Positions 1 to 7,932 of a DNA stretch of 60,205 nt are shown piece after piece (position 1 is the first letter of the stretch; each line of letters begins with the position of its first letter). The notes beneath the pieces were generated by a model that worked only from the letters and a program-made list of their open reading frames with translations, was not told where the DNA came from and did not search any database. The stretch spans positions 1 through 60,205 of the forward strand of contig JAUNGB010000022.1 in NCBI GenBank assembly GCA_030524715.1. Direction: 5' to 3'. The DNA comes from Eubacteriales bacterium (lineage in GTDB: Bacteria; Bacillota; Clostridia; Lachnospirales; Lachnospiraceae). The translations under genes were made by a program, and so were the position numbers.

Positions 1-53
1 AGGAAGCAGATCAAGAAGCAGATCAGGAAGTAAATCAGGAAGAAAATGAATGA
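1..53 (+). CDS. 3' end of upstream ORF, probably modA (partial)
   Basis: The third frame is open from the window edge to a TGA at 51-53 and encodes an acidic tail with EADQEADQEVNQEENE-type repeats. The stop overlaps the modB start (ATG at 46) by 8 bases, as expected for translationally coupled genes of one operon. Position upstream of modB and modC suggests the molybdate-binding protein ModA, but only 16 codons are visible and no domain can be checked. The DNA here is a degenerate 12-base repeat. Confidence 0.4.
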   Translation, partial: EADQEADQEVNQEENE

Positions 54-741
54 GTTTTTGCAGGATATTAACTGGAGTCCTCTTTGGATTTCGCTGAAGA
101 CCGGCGTTGTGGCGACGGTGATTGCTTTCTTTTTGGGCATATTCTGTGCAAGGAAGGTAATGAAGCTGAAACCTGCGGCGCGTGGTATTCTGGATGGTAT
201 CCTGACCATGCCTCTGGTTCTGCCGCCCACAGTTGCCGGTTTTTTCCTTTTGCTGCTGTTCAGCCTGAAGCGCCCGTTGGGCAGCTTTCTGTTTGAAAAC
301 TTTGATATTAAGATCGTGCAGACCTGGAAGGGATGTGTGATCGCGGCGGTAGTCATTGCGTTTCCGCTTATGTACCGTAATGCAAGAGCTGCTTTTGAGC
401 AGGTGGATGTAAACCTGATCTATGCAGGACAGACCCTTGGCATGAGCGATGGGAAAATTTTCTGGAAGGTCGTCATTCCAACGGCTACGCCGGGAATCGC
501 ATCCGGTACAGTCCTTGCTTTTGCCCGTGCGATCGGAGAGTACGGGGCTACCTCTATGCTGGCCGGCAATATTCTCGGAAAGACCCGTACTGTATCAGTG
601 GCTATCGCCTCAGAAACAGCGGCGGGAAATTACGGGACGGCCGGTTTTTGGGTGGTAGTTATTGTGGCGATTTCTTTTGTTATCGTGGCAGCGATCAATA
701 TTGTCTCCGGAAGGGGAATGAAGACGGGCAGGTGGATTTAA
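46..741 (+). CDS. modB: Molybdate ABC transporter permease ModB
   Basis: Inner-membrane permease that forms the channel for molybdate import with ModA (binding protein) and ModC (ATPase). The 231-residue protein has about five hydrophobic segments. It also has the cytoplasmic EAA-type loop around residues 125-165, with the AGQTLGMSDGKIFWKVVIP stretch and the following FARAIGEYGATSM, which is typical of ModB/CysT-type permeases that dock on the ATPase. Length matches the family. The stop TAA shares bases with the modC ATG (TAATG at 739-743), so the two are coupled. Thiosulfate/sulfate permeases look similar, but the neighbouring ATPase and the length favour molybdate. Confidence 0.9.
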   Translation: MNEFLQDINWSPLWISLKTGVVATVIAFFLGIFCARKVMKLKPAARGILDGILTMPLVLPPTVAGFFLLLLFSLKRPLGSFLFENFDIKIVQTWKGCVIAAVVIAFPLMYRNARAAFEQVDVNLIYAGQTLGMSDGKIFWKVVIPTATPGIASGTVLAFARAIGEYGATSMLAGNILGKTRTVSVAIASETAAGNYGTAGFWVVVIVAISFVIVAAINIVSGRGMKTGRWI

Positions 742-1796
742 TGGCGGTCTATATGGATATCGAGAAGAAATTCCGGGGATTCTGTCTGAAGGTAAAGCTG
801 GAAAGTACCTCCCCTACGATAGGGATCCTGGGGGCCTCGGGGAGCGGCAAGAGTATGACGCTCAGGTGCGTTGCGGGCATTGAGAAACCGGACAGAGGCA
901 GGATCATCATCAACGGAAAAACAGTTTATGATTCGGAAAAGGGCATTTGTATGAGGCCTCAGAAGAGAAAGATCGGATATCTTTTTCAGAATTACGCCCT
1001 GTTTCCCACAATGACCGTACAGGATAATATCGGCTGCGGTTTTGTCGGGGATAAAGGGGAACGCCAGACAAGAGTGGAAGAATATTTAAAGCGTTACCAC
1101 CTTGAAGGATTGGAAAAGCGTTATCCTTCCCAGTTATCCGGAGGGCAGCAGCAAAGAGTGGCTCTGGCGCGCATGATGATCGGAGAGCCGGATATGATAC
1201 TTCTTGACGAGCCGTTTTCAGCGCTGGACGGACACCTGAAGGATATTGTGCAGAGGGATATGCAGGAATTTCTGGAGGGCTACGGGGGCGATATGGTGAT
1301 GGTAACGCACAGCAGAGATGAGGCATTCCGCTTCTGTCAGGAGATTATGCTCCTGAAAGACGGCGCTCCACTGATTTCCGGCAAAACAAGGGAGCTTTTT
1401 GAACAGCCCCGTCTTTTGGAGGCGGCGCGGCTGACAGGCTGCAAAAATTTTTCTGCTGTTCAGAAGATAGACGATCATCATGTTTATGCTGTTGACTGGG
1501 GGATTTCCCTCCGCACGGTGCAGACGGTTACTTCAGATATTGCGTATGTGGCCATAAGAGGGCACTGGATGCGTCCTGCCAAAGAGCCGGGAGAGAATTG
1601 CCTCCTTCTGCAGGTAAAGGAATATATTGAAACGACCTTTGAGCATCAGTATCTGGTGACGAATCCGTCCATGGGAGATTCTGCGCCTCTGTGGTGGATG
1701 CGGGCGAAGAGCAGCTTCGGGGAAGAACCCGGGGATGGCCTGCCGTCGTATCTGTATCTGCCGCCGGAGCATTTGATGCTGCTGAGAGAAAAGTAA
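741..1796 (+). CDS. modC: Molybdate ABC transporter ATP-binding protein ModC
   Basis: Energises molybdate import with ModB. I take the ATG at 741, overlapping the modB stop, because an upstream in-frame start would lie inside modB. The 351-residue product has Walker A GASGSGKS near residue 30, the ABC signature LSGGQQQRVALARMM, Walker B MILLDEPFSALD and the H-loop VTHSRDEA. It ends in a C-terminal extension of about 120 residues that fits the molybdate-binding (MOP/TOBE) regulatory domain in length, but no motif is obvious by eye. A strong hairpin at 1896-1948 ends the operon. Confidence 0.9.
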   Translation: MAVYMDIEKKFRGFCLKVKLESTSPTIGILGASGSGKSMTLRCVAGIEKPDRGRIIINGKTVYDSEKGICMRPQKRKIGYLFQNYALFPTMTVQDNIGCGFVGDKGERQTRVEEYLKRYHLEGLEKRYPSQLSGGQQQRVALARMMIGEPDMILLDEPFSALDGHLKDIVQRDMQEFLEGYGGDMVMVTHSRDEAFRFCQEIMLLKDGAPLISGKTRELFEQPRLLEAARLTGCKNFSAVQKIDDHHVYAVDWGISLRTVQTVTSDIAYVAIRGHWMRPAKEPGENCLLLQVKEYIETTFEHQYLVTNPSMGDSAPLWWMRAKSSFGEEPGDGLPSYLYLPPEHLMLLREK

Positions 1797-1895
1797 ACAG
1801 AGCAATAAACAGAGCAATAAATAGAACAAAAAGGCAAGTCTTCTTCTGTTACTTACCATCTATAGAAGCGGGAGAGAGTCTTGAACTGATGTATG

Positions 1896-1952
1896 AAACA
1901 GCCGTCTTACAATGAGAGAGCTTTGAGCAGAATGTAAGACGGCTGTTTTAGC
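1896..1952 (+). terminator. Terminator of the mod operon
   Basis: A perfect 16-bp stem (1896-1911 paired with 1933-1948) with a 21-base loop is followed by TTTTAGCG. It lies 100 bases after modC and could also serve as a barrier to the convergent gene at 2049-3131. Confidence 0.75.
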
Positions 1953-1962
1953 GTAACCGTTT

Positions 1963-2051
1963 TAGAGTGTTTTTGAAAATTGCTTTCTGCAAGATGTATC
2001 CCACAAATTGGGGGATACAGATTGCGGGAATAAATTTTCAGACACGCTCTA
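1963..2051. repeat. Inverted-repeat element, family A, copy 1
   Basis: An 89-bp element runs from TA to TA. Its 19-bp termini (1963-1981 and 2033-2051) are near-perfect inverted repeats of the consensus TAGAGCGTGTTTGAAAATT. The interior also folds (TGTATCCC against GGGGATACA). Copies at 4735-4898 and 28194-28277 share both ends and interior. The right end supplies the TAG stop of the gene at 2049-3131. Confidence 0.85.
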
Positions 2052-3131
2052 CGACCGTTTGGAATATTTAATATAATCCTCCACCATCATGGCAAGCTTA
2101 AAGGTGAGGGCGTCTTCAAAGGCGCGGATATCCAGACCGAATTTTTTCTGAAGCTTTTCAAAACGGTAGACCAGTGTATTTCGGTGAACATAAAGCTGGC
2201 GGGAGGTCTCGGAAAGATTCAGGTTGTTTTCAAAGAAGGTGCGGATAGTGATCAGTGTTTCCTTGTCAATGGAATCCAGCGTTTCTTTATTGAAAATTTC
2301 GTCGATAAACATTTCGCAGACAGAAACAGGAAGCTGATAGATCAGCCTGCCGATTCCAAGCCGGTTATATCCGAATACATTTTTTTCCGCGTAGAAGATC
2401 TTGCCTACTTCCAGGGCTGTGTGCGCTTCCTTGTAGGCGTTGGGAAGCTGTATCAGATCCTCCGCGATATTGCTGTAGGAGACCCACGCGGAGGTCATTG
2501 CCTCCGTATTCAGCATGTCTACCAGCATAAATGCTGTTGTCTCTAAATCCTCGTAGCCCTCTGTAGTCTGTAATTCCCGTACAATAATAATCCCTGTATC
2601 GTCAATAGCAGTGATAAAGTCCTTGGTTCTGGCGGAAAAGATATTTCGGATGGTTGCAAGGGCATTTTCATCTTTGTTCTGTTTGGTTTCCACCAGAAAG
2701 ACAGCCCGCCTTACTGAGGTGGTGATATGAAGTTTCTTGGCGCGGTTAAAGGCGTCTACCTGAGAATAGCTGCCAAGCAGGAGGTTTTGCATATAAGTAT
2801 TCTTATCGCTTTTTTCCGCATAGGCAGTGAGAAGGCTTTGAATCTGGCAGACTGCCAGTTCTCCGATGGTGGGAACAGATTCGCCGCTTCCCCATACGAT
2901 CAGGATATAAGAAGGACTGCTGCCTTCCGCGATCTTGTACATACAAAGGCTTGAGTTGGCCTTACACAGAGCAGGGCTTTCGCGGAATTCCTGAAGCCTG
3001 GAGGCAGCAGGAAGCCTGCGGGAACAGGTGCTTACGTACACCATATCATTTTCAGCAACCAGACAAAAGTCCAGATGGCTGATGTTTTTCCAGTCATTCA
3101 GGCATTTATTCAATATTTGCTGTATAGCCAT
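2049..3131 (-). CDS. CdaR/PucR-type helix-turn-helix regulator
   Basis: Transcription regulator of the CdaR/PucR superfamily, 360 residues. The N-terminal part (about 1-120) is a sensory-like region. The middle (about 130-270) resembles the GGDEF-like CdaR domain. The C-terminal 60 residues carry the PucR-type HTH with ENNLNLSETSRQLYVHRNT followed by LVYRFEKLQKKFGLDIR, which is diagnostic of the family. The start at 3131 is preceded by AAAGGAA at good spacing. The stop TAG lies in the terminus of a family A repeat. Members often control sugar-diacid, purine or amino-acid use. Here the neighbours (mod genes, a sugar ABC ATPase) do not reveal the target. Confidence 0.85.
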   Translation of the reverse strand: MAIQQILNKCLNDWKNISHLDFCLVAENDMVYVSTCSRRLPAASRLQEFRESPALCKANSSLCMYKIAEGSSPSYILIVWGSGESVPTIGELAVCQIQSLLTAYAEKSDKNTYMQNLLLGSYSQVDAFNRAKKLHITTSVRRAVFLVETKQNKDENALATIRNIFSARTKDFITAIDDTGIIIVRELQTTEGYEDLETTAFMLVDMLNTEAMTSAWVSYSNIAEDLIQLPNAYKEAHTALEVGKIFYAEKNVFGYNRLGIGRLIYQLPVSVCEMFIDEIFNKETLDSIDKETLITIRTFFENNLNLSETSRQLYVHRNTLVYRFEKLQKKFGLDIRAFEDALTFKLAMMVEDYIKYSKRS

Positions 3132-3417
3132 GAGAGATTCCTTTCTTTGTGTTCTTTCGTAATAATCCGGAGTAATTGTGAACTACCTATTGTCTAAAGC
3201 CAGTGGGATTGCGGTAGCCTTATTTTCAAACACACTCTGGCGGAGCAGTGTTTGCCTTACTGGTACATCATTGCACTTATTACTTCAAGATTAGTGCAAT
3301 GATGTACTGGTTTGTCTTTTGCAGAGCAATTTTCAGATATGCTCTTAAGACGTATGTATTTATTATAACACAAAACCCGGGGATTTGCTCCCCGGGTTTA
3401 AAAAAGATTCCTACATA
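3132..3417. other. Intergenic region with decayed family A ends and a strong hairpin
   Basis: No gene is seen. 3222-3238 and 3324-3347 resemble the two ends of the family A element, but both are in altered form. Between them a 15-bp perfect stem (3263-3277 with 3293-3307, 15-base loop) forms a strong hairpin. It lies upstream of the regulator gene on the minus strand, so it could sit in its promoter or leader. Confidence 0.6.
3375..3402 (-). terminator. Terminator of the sugar-ABC ATPase gene
   Basis: The palindrome AAACCCGGGG ... CCCCGGGTTT with a short loop lies 16 bases past the stop at 3418. On the minus strand it is followed by TTTTGTGTT. Confidence 0.8.
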
Positions 3418-4509
3418 TTAGTTGGTGATTACCAGTTCTGTTTCTTTATCAAAGAAGTGTGCCTGCTCCATATCAAATGTGAAGTTGAAGGAGTTACCGG
3501 TTCTAACGGTTGTATGCGGATCAACTCGTGCAGTGATCTGAGTTCCGTTTACATCGAAGTATAAGAATACTTCTGCACCAAGAAGCTCGTAAACCTTAAC
3601 TACAGAAGACATCTCGCCGTCAACAGCATCAGAAACATTCTCAGGACGGATACCAAGAACAACTGTCTTGCCTACATAGCCGCCGTCTTTTAATTTCTTT
3701 GCCTTTGCAGCCGGGATAACTACTTCATACTGGCCGATCTTAGCAACTGTCTTGCCGCCTTTTTCCTGAATCTGAGCGTCAAGGAAGTTCATCTGCGGAG
3801 ATCCGATAAATCCTGCTACGAACAGGTTGCCTGGTTTCTGATACAGGTTCTGAGGTGTATCTACCTGCTGAACAACGCCGTCTTTCATAACTACGATTCT
3901 GGTACCAAGGGTCATAGCCTCTGTCTGGTCATGTGTTACATAGATGATAGTAGCGCCCAGTCTCTGATGGATCTTGGAAATCTCAATACGCATCTGTCCA
4001 CGAAGCTTTGCATCCAGGTTGGAAAGAGGCTCGTCCATAAGGAATACCTTAGGATTACGAACGATAGCACGGCCCATGGCAACACGCTGTCTCTGACCAC
4101 CGGAAAGAGCCTTCGGTTTACGGTCAAGAAGCTTTTCAAGGTCAAGGATTCTTGCTGCTTCACGAACTGCCTTGTCGATCTCATCCTTCGGAACTTTACG
4201 AAGTTTCAGACCGAATGCCATGTTATCATATACTGTCATATGAGGATACAGAGCGTAGTTCTGGAATACCATCGCGATATCACGGTCTTTAGGCTCTACA
4301 TCGTTCATAACCTTGTCGCCGATCTTTAAGGTACCGCTGGAAATCTCTTCCAGACCAGCTACCATACGAAGAGTTGTGGATTTTCCACATCCGGAAGGTC
4401 CTACGAAAATGACGAATTCTTTGTCAGCGATCTCAAGGTTGAAATCCTTAACTGCCTCGAACCCGTTAGGATATTTTTTGCAAATGTGCTGTAAAGATAA
4501 ACTTGCCAT
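3418..4509 (-). CDS. Sugar ABC transporter ATP-binding protein, MsmK/UgpC type
   Basis: Shared ATPase for carbohydrate (CUT1) importers, 363 residues. I chose the ATG at 4509 because a GGAGG box lies 8 bases upstream; the longer frame to 4563 has none. Walker A is GPSGCGKSTT, the signature LSGGQRQRVAMGRAIV, Walker B FLMDEPLSNLDAKL and the H-loop YVTHDQTEA. The last 120 residues form the TOBE/OB regulatory domain typical of MalK, MsmK and UgpC. The gene stands alone with its own terminator, as is usual in Firmicutes where one MsmK-like ATPase serves several permease systems. Exact sugars cannot be read from sequence. Confidence 0.9.
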   Translation of the reverse strand: MASLSLQHICKKYPNGFEAVKDFNLEIADKEFVIFVGPSGCGKSTTLRMVAGLEEISSGTLKIGDKVMNDVEPKDRDIAMVFQNYALYPHMTVYDNMAFGLKLRKVPKDEIDKAVREAARILDLEKLLDRKPKALSGGQRQRVAMGRAIVRNPKVFLMDEPLSNLDAKLRGQMRIEISKIHQRLGATIIYVTHDQTEAMTLGTRIVVMKDGVVQQVDTPQNLYQKPGNLFVAGFIGSPQMNFLDAQIQEKGGKTVAKIGQYEVVIPAAKAKKLKDGGYVGKTVVLGIRPENVSDAVDGEMSSVVKVYELLGAEVFLYFDVNGTQITARVDPHTTVRTGNSFNFTFDMEQAHFFDKETELVITN

Positions 4510-4664
4510 TGATTTTTCCTCCAATAGTTTTGAATATAGTTTTGATTGTGGTTTTGTTTGCATTCATTTTTTAACTGTTATCAGTATAGCGAAAAGTGTA
4601 CAAGAGGGCTAGAGAAGAATCGTACAAACTTTTTCGGGGTTTCTTGACAGAATGACGAAAACCT

Positions 4665-4697
4665 GCTGCTGTTCACATTTACGGTATAAACAATGAC
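4665..4697. repeat. 33-bp imperfect palindrome, family B copy
   Basis: The reverse complement reads close to the consensus GTTACTGTTTACACC-ATAGGTGTGAACAGCAAC and matches copies at 21588-21620 and 51695-51727 at most positions. It lies between the ATPase start and the family A element. Confidence 0.65.
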
Positions 4698-4734
4698 GAA
4701 AACCTTTCTGACCGCACGGTCGGAGTCCTTTTAC

Positions 4735-4898
4735 TAGAGCGTGTTTGAAAATTCATTCCCACAATCTGCATCCCCCACTTTGCAGTATATTTGCCCCGCA
4801 TTCGGTCGCCGTAGCCCGCTACGCCTCCCTCATTTGTGACAAATCTCCCACAAATTGTGGAATACATCTTGCAGAAAGCAATTTTCAAACACGCTCTA
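4735..4898. repeat. Inverted-repeat element, family A, copy 2 (long form)
   Basis: A 164-bp element with 19-bp perfect terminal inverted repeats bounded by TA on both sides. It is in the opposite orientation to copies 1 and 3 and carries about 75 extra internal bases (4782-4857). Its right end provides the TAG stop of the DUF89 gene. Open frames across it are not credible genes. Confidence 0.85.
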
Positions 4899-5780
4899 GC
4901 GGCGTTCGTTGACAAACATTCCCTGCAGCGGTTTCGCGTTAAAAAGCGTCTGGAACCACTGGCATTTGCACAGGAACAGATAATAAATATTCAGTCCGCA
5001 TTGGTGCAGTGTCTCAAAATTCCCCTGCCCCTTGGCAATGATCAGATCGGCGCTTTCCAGAAGGTCTTTTGTCTCCTGGCTGATACCGGGATACCATGTT
5101 CCGGCTACATCACTGCCGTTTCCGATAACCCGGGCAACGGAGGTCATACCGGCTTCCGCGGCATCTTCCATGGTAGCGTCGTTGGAAACGGGATAGCCTC
5201 GGACAACAACGGTGATATCCAGATGCGGGTATTGCTCTTTGAGGATTTTTATCACCAGTTTGTCAAGAACGATCTCGCCGCAGTTGTCAGTCAGGTAAAC
5301 AAGGGAAGCTGCGGTATCCAGATCCCTGCGGAAATTTCTGTATTCGGCCTGATCGAGAGGCTCTTTGTTTTCTTCCTCTATCATAGAAAGAACTTCGTTC
5401 TTGTCTACATTGGACAGGGCGGCGAAATCAATATAATTGCCGATGCGGGCGTAAAGAAGGGCTGCTTCCAGCGGATCAGTGGCACGGCGGATATTTTCCT
5501 TCAACTGATGCTCGATACTGAGCATCAACTGGTTGAATTCATGTTTGATCTGCGAGAATATACCTTCCTCAGAAAGAGCAGCCTGAGGATTCCAATATTG
5601 GGAATAGAGTTTTTTTAGTTTAATGGAGATGCTTGGAGCGCAATCGTCCGGTCCGGCAGCCGCCAGGACTCCCATAACCTTTTTCATATACTCTGTTTTT
5701 TTCTCCATATCTGTGAAGCAGCGGATTTTCTGCTCCTGTTTATTGACTGCACAGCACATGCAGTAAGGATTCAAACGCAT
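4896..5780 (-). CDS. DUF89 (ARMT1-like) metal-dependent phosphatase
   Basis: A member of the DUF89 family of metal-dependent damage-control phosphatases, which remove phosphate from abnormal or harmful sugar-phosphate metabolites; the bacterial substrate is usually unknown. The 294-residue protein has an N-terminal pair of cysteines (NPYCMCCA) and the family metal/phosphate motifs YLTDNCGEIVLDKL around residue 160 and LIIAKGQGNFETL near 240. The start at 5780 has an AGAGGA box 8 bases upstream. The stop codon is the first three bases of the adjacent family A repeat, so the native C-terminus may have been altered when the repeat inserted. proC lies upstream in the same direction, 28 bases away, suggesting cotranscription. 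Confidence 0.85.
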   Translation of the reverse strand: MRLNPYCMCCAVNKQEQKIRCFTDMEKKTEYMKKVMGVLAAAGPDDCAPSISIKLKKLYSQYWNPQAALSEEGIFSQIKHEFNQLMLSIEHQLKENIRRATDPLEAALLYARIGNYIDFAALSNVDKNEVLSMIEEENKEPLDQAEYRNFRRDLDTAASLVYLTDNCGEIVLDKLVIKILKEQYPHLDITVVVRGYPVSNDATMEDAAEAGMTSVARVIGNGSDVAGTWYPGISQETKDLLESADLIIAKGQGNFETLHQCGLNIYYLFLCKCQWFQTLFNAKPLQGMFVNERR

Positions 5781-5808
5781 GATGTGTCCTCTTTTCTACT
5801 CAATATAT

Positions 5809-6603
5809 TTATAAACGTTTTCCCTTTTCCGCGCACGCTGTCAGCGCTTCATAAACAGCGCTGCGCATTCCCGCTTTTTCCAGGGTACGGACGCCCTCGA
5901 TGGTAGTTCCTGCGGGAGAGCACACCATATCTTTTAATTCTCCCGGATGCATGCCTGTTTCCAGAACCATCTTAGCGCTTCCGAGAACTGCCTGGGCTGC
6001 AAAGGAATATGCCTGCTTTCTTGGCATTCCCTGGGCGACCGCGGCGTCTGCCATCGCCTCGATGAACATAAAAACATATGCCGGGGAACTTCCGCTGACT
6101 GCACCTACAGCATCCATCAAACGTTCCGGTACAAATTCTGTTCTGCCAAAGCTGTCCGTGATCTTGCGGATCTTCTCAGAATCCTCTTCCGTTACTCTTG
6201 AGTTAACGCATACTCCTGTCATGCCTTCCCCAACTTTTGCGGGCGTATTCGGCATAAGACGGGCTATTTTTAACGGCTGGCCGCATTTTTCCTCCAGCCA
6301 TGCCAGAGTTTTGCCAGGAGCGATCCCGATAACCATATGCTCCGGAGTCAGGCATCCCTTCACCTCAGCCAGAACCTCTTCATAAAACTGCGGCTTTACA
6401 GCCAGCACAACAATTCCGGCATTTTTAACTACTTCACAATTGTCGCGGGTCGCGCATACTCCCAGCTTTTCCCTGCTCCGGCGGCAGCCCTCATCTGTCA
6501 GATTTGACACAATGATCTCTTCTTTTTCAAAGATACCCTTTTTTAAAATGCCGCTGATCATTGCGGATCCCATGTTTCCACAACCAATAAATCCAATTTT
6601 CAT
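5809..6603 (-). CDS. proC: Pyrroline-5-carboxylate reductase
   Basis: Last step of proline synthesis: NAD(P)H-dependent reduction of 1-pyrroline-5-carboxylate in the cytoplasm. The 264-residue protein begins with the Rossmann motif GFIGCGNMGSAM and carries VLAVKPQ and the C-terminal signature DMVCSPAGTTIEGVRTLE, followed by the helix that forms the dimer. Length is normal. The start is preceded by AAGGAA. Probably cotranscribed with the DUF89 gene downstream. Confidence 0.95.
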   Translation of the reverse strand: MKIGFIGCGNMGSAMISGILKKGIFEKEEIIVSNLTDEGCRRSREKLGVCATRDNCEVVKNAGIVVLAVKPQFYEEVLAEVKGCLTPEHMVIGIAPGKTLAWLEEKCGQPLKIARLMPNTPAKVGEGMTGVCVNSRVTEEDSEKIRKITDSFGRTEFVPERLMDAVGAVSGSSPAYVFMFIEAMADAAVAQGMPRKQAYSFAAQAVLGSAKMVLETGMHPGELKDMVCSPAGTTIEGVRTLEKAGMRSAVYEALTACAEKGKRL

Positions 6604-6947
6604 TTTATATTCCTTTCTTCTTATATTAAATCCCGTGGCAGCGCAGCCGTCTTATGTAAAGCACCCAAAAACTTTTCTACCTGTGCGGCTGCAATCCCTT
6701 TTGTTTATACGTTCACGATTAGCAGATGGATTTCTCCAGCTTTTTTGTATTTTACCATTTAGTCAAATATTTGTCAGCAATTATTTCCATTCTTCTCCCT
6801 TATTTATTTCTAAGTGGTTGAATGCCAAAGTAAACGCAGCTGAGGTTGGAAATAGGGGCTGCATTTACATTGACAATTTATAGAAATAAACTTTTCACTT
6901 CTCGAGATAAATTATTTTTGAATGATTGAATGATTTTGATAAAATAC
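6604..6947. other. Gene-free stretch upstream of proC
   Basis: It should hold the proC promoter (minus strand) but I could not pick a convincing one. No repeat or RNA was recognised. Confidence 0.4.
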
Positions 6948-6976
6948 TTGATTTTTCGTTTGAAAGTGCATATAAT
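6948..6976 (+). promoter_or_regulatory. Sigma-A promoter of tRNA-Gly
   Basis: TTGATT (6948-6953), 17-base spacer, TATAAT (6971-6976), with the tRNA starting 14 bases further on. Confidence 0.7.
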
Positions 6977-6989
6977 AATTGCATGAAAC

Positions 6990-7060
<71 letters not shown>

Positions 7061-7064
7061 CTCT

Positions 7065-7089
7065 GAAACCCTTGATTTTACTGGGTTTC
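7065..7089 (+). terminator. Hairpin immediately after tRNA-Gly
   Basis: GAAACCC pairs with GGGTTTC around an 11-base loop. The 18 bases CTTGATTTTACTGGGTTT (7071-7088) recur exactly, inverted, at 53004-53021. No U-run follows directly, so its role as terminator is uncertain. Confidence 0.45.
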
Positions 7090-7123
7090 GGGACTTTGGT
7101 AAATAGAATCTAATCATAAATCT

Positions 7124-7154
7124 AATCAGAACATTGGTTCTGATTATTTTTATT
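7124..7154 (+). terminator. Terminator after tRNA-Gly
   Basis: AATCAGAAC pairs with GTTCTGATT and is followed by ATTTTTATTTT. Confidence 0.75.
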
Positions 7155-7331
7155 TTACCTGAAATTCCGGTATGCTGCTGATAATTTGAGTTTTCTTTTC
7201 CAGTGTCTTTCTATTCCTGTGATAATGGTTCTGAAAATGATTCTCTACGAACACTTTCTGTCACCATTTTTTTTATTTTCCATATATTATAATCGAAGCA
7301 TTGCGTTTGATCTGAAAATGGAGGATGATTT

Positions 7332-7787
7332 ATGAAAAAGAAATGGACTGCGGCAATTCTGGCTGCCATACTTGCAGTAACCGCCCTGCCTGCGGCTGCT
7401 TCTGCAGAAAAAAAAGAAGAGCTTACAAAAGTTACTCTGAATGAAGTGGCACACTCTATTTTTTATGCTCCTCAATATGTGGCGGTTGAGGAAGGATATT
7501 TTGCAGAGGAAGGGCTGGATCTGGAGCTTGTGACAGGCTTTGGGGCCGATAAAGTAATGACCGCTGTTCTTTCCGGTGAAGCGGATATCGGTTTTATGGG
7601 AGCAGAGGCGTCCATTTATGCGTTTCAGGAGGGAGCCAACGACCCGGTAGTAAACTTCGCCCAGCTTACCCAACGCGCCGGCAATTTTCTCGTAGCACGG
7701 GAGGAAATGCCGTCCTTTACCTGGGAGGATTTAAAAGGCCATAAAGTGCTTGGCGGAAGAAAGGGTGTCGGACACTTAGCAATGTAA
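7332..7787 (+). pseudogene. NMT1/THI5-like ABC substrate-binding protein, N-terminal part
   Basis: The first 144 codons encode a Sec signal peptide (MKKKWTAAILAAILA, cleavage near AAASAE) and the start of an NMT1/THI5/SsuA-type binding domain (SIFYAPQYVAVEEGYFAEEG, then GEADIGFMGAE). These bind thiamine precursors, sulfonates, nitrate or similar ligands for ABC import. From 7766 on, the frame enters the inserted element and stops after eight foreign residues. The rest of the gene resumes at 20256-20834 in the same frame. If expressed, the fragment would lack half of the binding cleft. No permease or ATPase partner lies nearby. Confidence 0.9.
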
Positions 7788-7932
7788 ATCTTGAAACGAT
7801 AGTTATTTTATGTAACTGGATTGATGGACTGAACAGTGCGAAAGCCGCACAAACAGACACTTTCTAAGTATTCTACATGAAGAAGGCGCTTCTGAAAAGA
7901 GGTGTCTTTTTTCGATTTGAGGAGGGATTTAC

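Noticed and set aside
4679-4915. Minus-strand 78-codon frame
   Set aside because: It lies mostly inside the family A repeat element.
4836-5618. Plus-strand 260-codon frame
   Set aside because: Antisense to the DUF89 gene, which has family motifs, a good start and normal length.
7090-7331. TPP or other riboswitch before the THI5-like binding-protein gene
   Set aside because: Only the tRNA terminator and AT-rich sequence are present; none of the TPP conserved blocks is seen.
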